DNA from: Betaproteobacteria bacterium
GTDB lineage: Bacteria > Pseudomonadota > Gammaproteobacteria > Burkholderiales > SG8-39
DNA length: 6,193 nucleotides
Direction of reading: 5' to 3'
NCBI GenBank assembly: GCA_007280315.1
Contig: QYQC01000174.1
Location: forward strand, 1-6,193
Under the pieces are notes generated by a model. That model did not search any database. It had not been told where the DNA came from and saw only the letters and a list, made by a program, of their open reading frames with translations. Position numbers and translations under genes: made by a program. Shown here piece after piece: positions 5,111 to 6,193 of the stretch (its first letter is position 1; every line of letters starts with the position of its first letter).

Positions 5111-5173
5111 GAATGCGGGGGGGCGGGTGTTGCGTTGACGCATTTGCCGCAACGCGGGGCCTTATCCTATGAT
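5111..5173 (+). repeat. Dispersed repeat copy D
   Basis: GAATGC (5111-5116) is followed by a run of seven G, then the core CGGGTGTTGCGTTGAC (5124-5139) and the block TTGACGCATTTGCCGCAA (5135-5152), shared exactly with copy C at 4442-4459. Relative to copy C there are 8 extra, mostly G, bases between GAATGC and the core. This copy lies between the divergent DUF433 and PilZ genes and carries the PilZ promoter. Confidence 0.7.
5144..5173 (+). promoter_or_regulatory. Likely sigma-70 promoter of the PilZ gene, within repeat copy D
   Basis: TTGCCG (5144-5149) and TATGAT (5168-5173) are 18 bp apart. Transcription would start near 5180, about 28 nt before the ATG at 5208, leaving room for the AGGTG ribosome binding site. 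The -10 box contains the upstream ATG (5169) that would give a longer reading frame, which argues against using that codon. Confidence 0.5.
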
Positions 5174-5207
5174 CTGGACTTGCCACCCACTTCAGGTGCA
5201 GCCGGCC

Positions 5208-5963
5208 ATGGCCAAAGGCAGCGAAGCCACCCCTTATGCGTACCAGACGCTGGGCGCGGGGGATTTCCTGTTTCGCTCGCAGATCGAGATCAAGGGGGTG
5301 CTCGATGCATTGGTGAAGAGGAAAGTCACGCTCTCCGCCGACATCGAGAACGACCAGGGCGCAGAGCTGCTGTTCCTGACGCGCCTACTGCAGGTCGATC
5401 CGGCCGGGCAATTCATTGTCATCGCCTGCAACCGGGACAAGGCCGCCAACCAGGCGCTGTTCGCGCGGCGCGCGTTTGTGCTGCATGCCAACCTGGACAA
5501 CGCGCACCTCGAGTTCGCCGTTTCCGATCCGGCCGACGTCATGCTGCGCAATGTCGCCGCCATCCGCCTGCGCTTCCCCGATGCGCTGCTGCGCCTGCGG
5601 CGGCGCGAGCACCCGCGCTTCCGCCTGCCGCCCAGCGTGCCGCTGCGTTGTATTGCCGACAGCAGTGGCTTTACCCCGTTCGAGGCGCGCATTGTCGATA
5701 TCAGCGTGGGCGGAATGGGCGCGATGATCCACGACGCTGAAATCAAACTGAGCGCCGGCACGGTGCTGAAGAACTGCAAGATCGTGCACCCGCGCGGCGA
5801 CGCGGTGGTGGTCGATGTGCAGGTGCGCCACAGCCGGCGCGTAATGCTGCCCGACGGCGAGTGGGCGCAGCGGTCAGGCTTTCGCTTCCTCGGCGCGCCG
5901 CCGGGCCTGACGGAGCTGCTCAAGGTATTCGTGCTCGATCTGGGCCAGGATTCCAAGGCTTGA
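5208..5963 (+). CDS. YcgR-like PilZ-domain cyclic di-GMP receptor
   Basis: This 251-residue cytoplasmic protein has the two-domain plan of YcgR-family flagellar brake proteins, which bind cyclic di-GMP and slow or alter motility. Residues about 15-110 form the N-terminal YcgR-type domain (IEIKGVLDALVKRKVTLSA, then AELLFLTRLLQVD and LEFAV). Residues about 130-245 form the PilZ domain, with the ligand signature RREHPR (R133 and R137 of RxxxR) and DISVGG (164-169, the D/NxSxxG motif), so binding should be intact. The frame is open to ATG 5169, but ATG 5208 has AGGTG 9 nt upstream and lies downstream of the predicted promoter, so it is preferred. Whether it acts on flagella, pili or polysaccharide export is unknown. 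The HD-GYP enzyme at 413-1915 would act on the same second messenger. Confidence 0.88.
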   Translation: MAKGSEATPYAYQTLGAGDFLFRSQIEIKGVLDALVKRKVTLSADIENDQGAELLFLTRLLQVDPAGQFIVIACNRDKAANQALFARRAFVLHANLDNAHLEFAVSDPADVMLRNVAAIRLRFPDALLRLRRREHPRFRLPPSVPLRCIADSSGFTPFEARIVDISVGGMGAMIHDAEIKLSAGTVLKNCKIVHPRGDAVVVDVQVRHSRRVMLPDGEWAQRSGFRFLGAPPGLTELLKVFVLDLGQDSKA

Positions 5964-5980
5964 GCGTTTCGCCTGGTTAC

Positions 5981-5998
5981 GGCGCCGGTTCAGGCGCC
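5981..5998 (+). terminator. Possible hairpin after the PilZ gene
   Basis: GGCGCC (5981-5986) and GGCGCC (5993-5998) pair around the loop GGTTCA, 17 bp after the PilZ stop. No T-tract follows, so it may be only a weak or Rho-assisted terminator. Confidence 0.3.
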
Positions 5999-6025
5999 CA
6001 TCGCCGATGCACCGATGCGCGGCGT

Positions 6026-6067
6026 TGCCGCGTGACCGGCTATGCCGCGTGACCGGCGATGCCGGGC
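6026..6067. repeat. 17-bp tandem repeat, about 2.4 copies
   Basis: TGCCGCGTGACCGGCTA (6026-6042) is followed directly by TGCCGCGTGACCGGCGA (6043-6059) and a partial third unit TGCCGGGC (6060-6067). It lies in the intergenic region upstream of the final gene, about 25-65 bp before its likely -10 box. It could be binding sites or replication slippage. Confidence 0.7.
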
Positions 6068-6090
6068 AGATGCTGCGCACAGCTATCCTC

Positions 6091-6096
6091 TATAAT
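6091..6096 (+). promoter_or_regulatory. Likely -10 box for the final gene
   Basis: A perfect TATAAT occurs 41 bp before the ATG at 6138. No good -35 box lies 16-18 bp upstream (CAGATG is the nearest), so an activator may be needed or the site may be weak. Confidence 0.45.
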
Positions 6097-6137
6097 CGTG
6101 CGCTGGCAATTTCCGCCGGCTGTCGATGAGGATCAAC

Positions 6138-6193
6138 ATGAACTATGAACTGCCCGAATTTCTGGCCCACGCGGTGGCGTTGGAGCAGGAAGC
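6138..6193 (+). CDS. Start of a probable ferritin-like protein (partial)
   Basis: Only the first 18 codons are in the window, reading MNYELPEFLAHAVALEQE. GAGGA (6128-6132) lies 5 nt before the ATG, a strong ribosome binding site. The pattern of a short N-terminus leading into a helix with AHAxALEQEA resembles small ferritin/rubrerythrin-like proteins of betaproteobacteria, where a Glu of such a helix binds iron. With so few residues the family call is tentative; that a gene starts here is well supported. Confidence 0.55.
   Translation, partial: MNYELPEFLAHAVALEQE

Noticed and set aside
2019..5173. Integron cassette array
   Set aside because: The modules are in alternating orientations and carry their own promoters, and no attC-type paired core sites or integrase were seen.
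5234..5956. 240-codon minus-strand frame opposite the PilZ gene
   Set aside because: The plus strand has intact RxxxR and DxSxxG PilZ signatures and a ribosome binding site; the reverse frame has no family resemblance.

Overview
The window looks like a piece of a GC-rich proteobacterial chromosome, most likely a betaproteobacterium. This is inferred from the gene families (a GAF/PAS/HD-GYP protein, a YcgR-like PilZ protein and a DctB-type sensor remnant) and from the style of the intergenic repeats. No rRNA, tRNA, CRISPR array, integrase or complete transposase is visible.

Left part (1-1915, minus strand). A GC-rich hairpin repeat lies next to an 84-codon remnant of a DctB-like periplasmic sensor domain. 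Upstream of the remnant is a complete 500-residue protein with a partial receiver, GAF, PAS and HD-GYP domains. Its c-di-GMP phosphodiesterase residues are present, but its receiver lacks the C-terminal half and its GAF domain lacks the N-terminal part, so it looks like an in-frame fusion.

Middle part (about 2019-5173) is an accessory cluster of small gene pairs. (1) A plus-strand Phd/YefM antitoxin and VapC-type PIN toxin, 2119-2753. (2) A minus-strand Phd/YefM antitoxin and PIN toxin, 2812-3440, tail to tail with the first. (3) A plus-strand DUF4160/DUF2442 pair, 3935-4424, whose start meets the broken 5' end of a NarL/FixJ-type response regulator remnant (3505-3934, minus). (4) A minus-strand DUF433 antitoxin and DUF5615 PIN-like toxin, 4536-5065. 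Pairs 1, 2 and 4 overlap by 4 bp (ATGA or GTGA) and pair 3 by 26 bp. Four copies of a 16-bp core repeat, CAGGT(C/G)TTGCATTGAC and close variants, sit at 2024, 2784 (minus), 4431 and 5124, at the boundaries of these units. Pair 1 is bracketed in inverted orientation and pair 4 in direct orientation.

Right part (5208-6193, plus strand). A YcgR-like PilZ protein seems to be transcribed from a promoter inside the last repeat copy. It is followed by a short intergenic region with a GGCGCC hairpin and a 17-bp tandem repeat, then by the first 18 codons of a probable ferritin-like protein.

Overall, two resident c-di-GMP genes (a phosphodiesterase and a receptor) lie on either side of a repeat-bounded toxin-antitoxin cluster whose arrival appears to have broken at least one response regulator gene.
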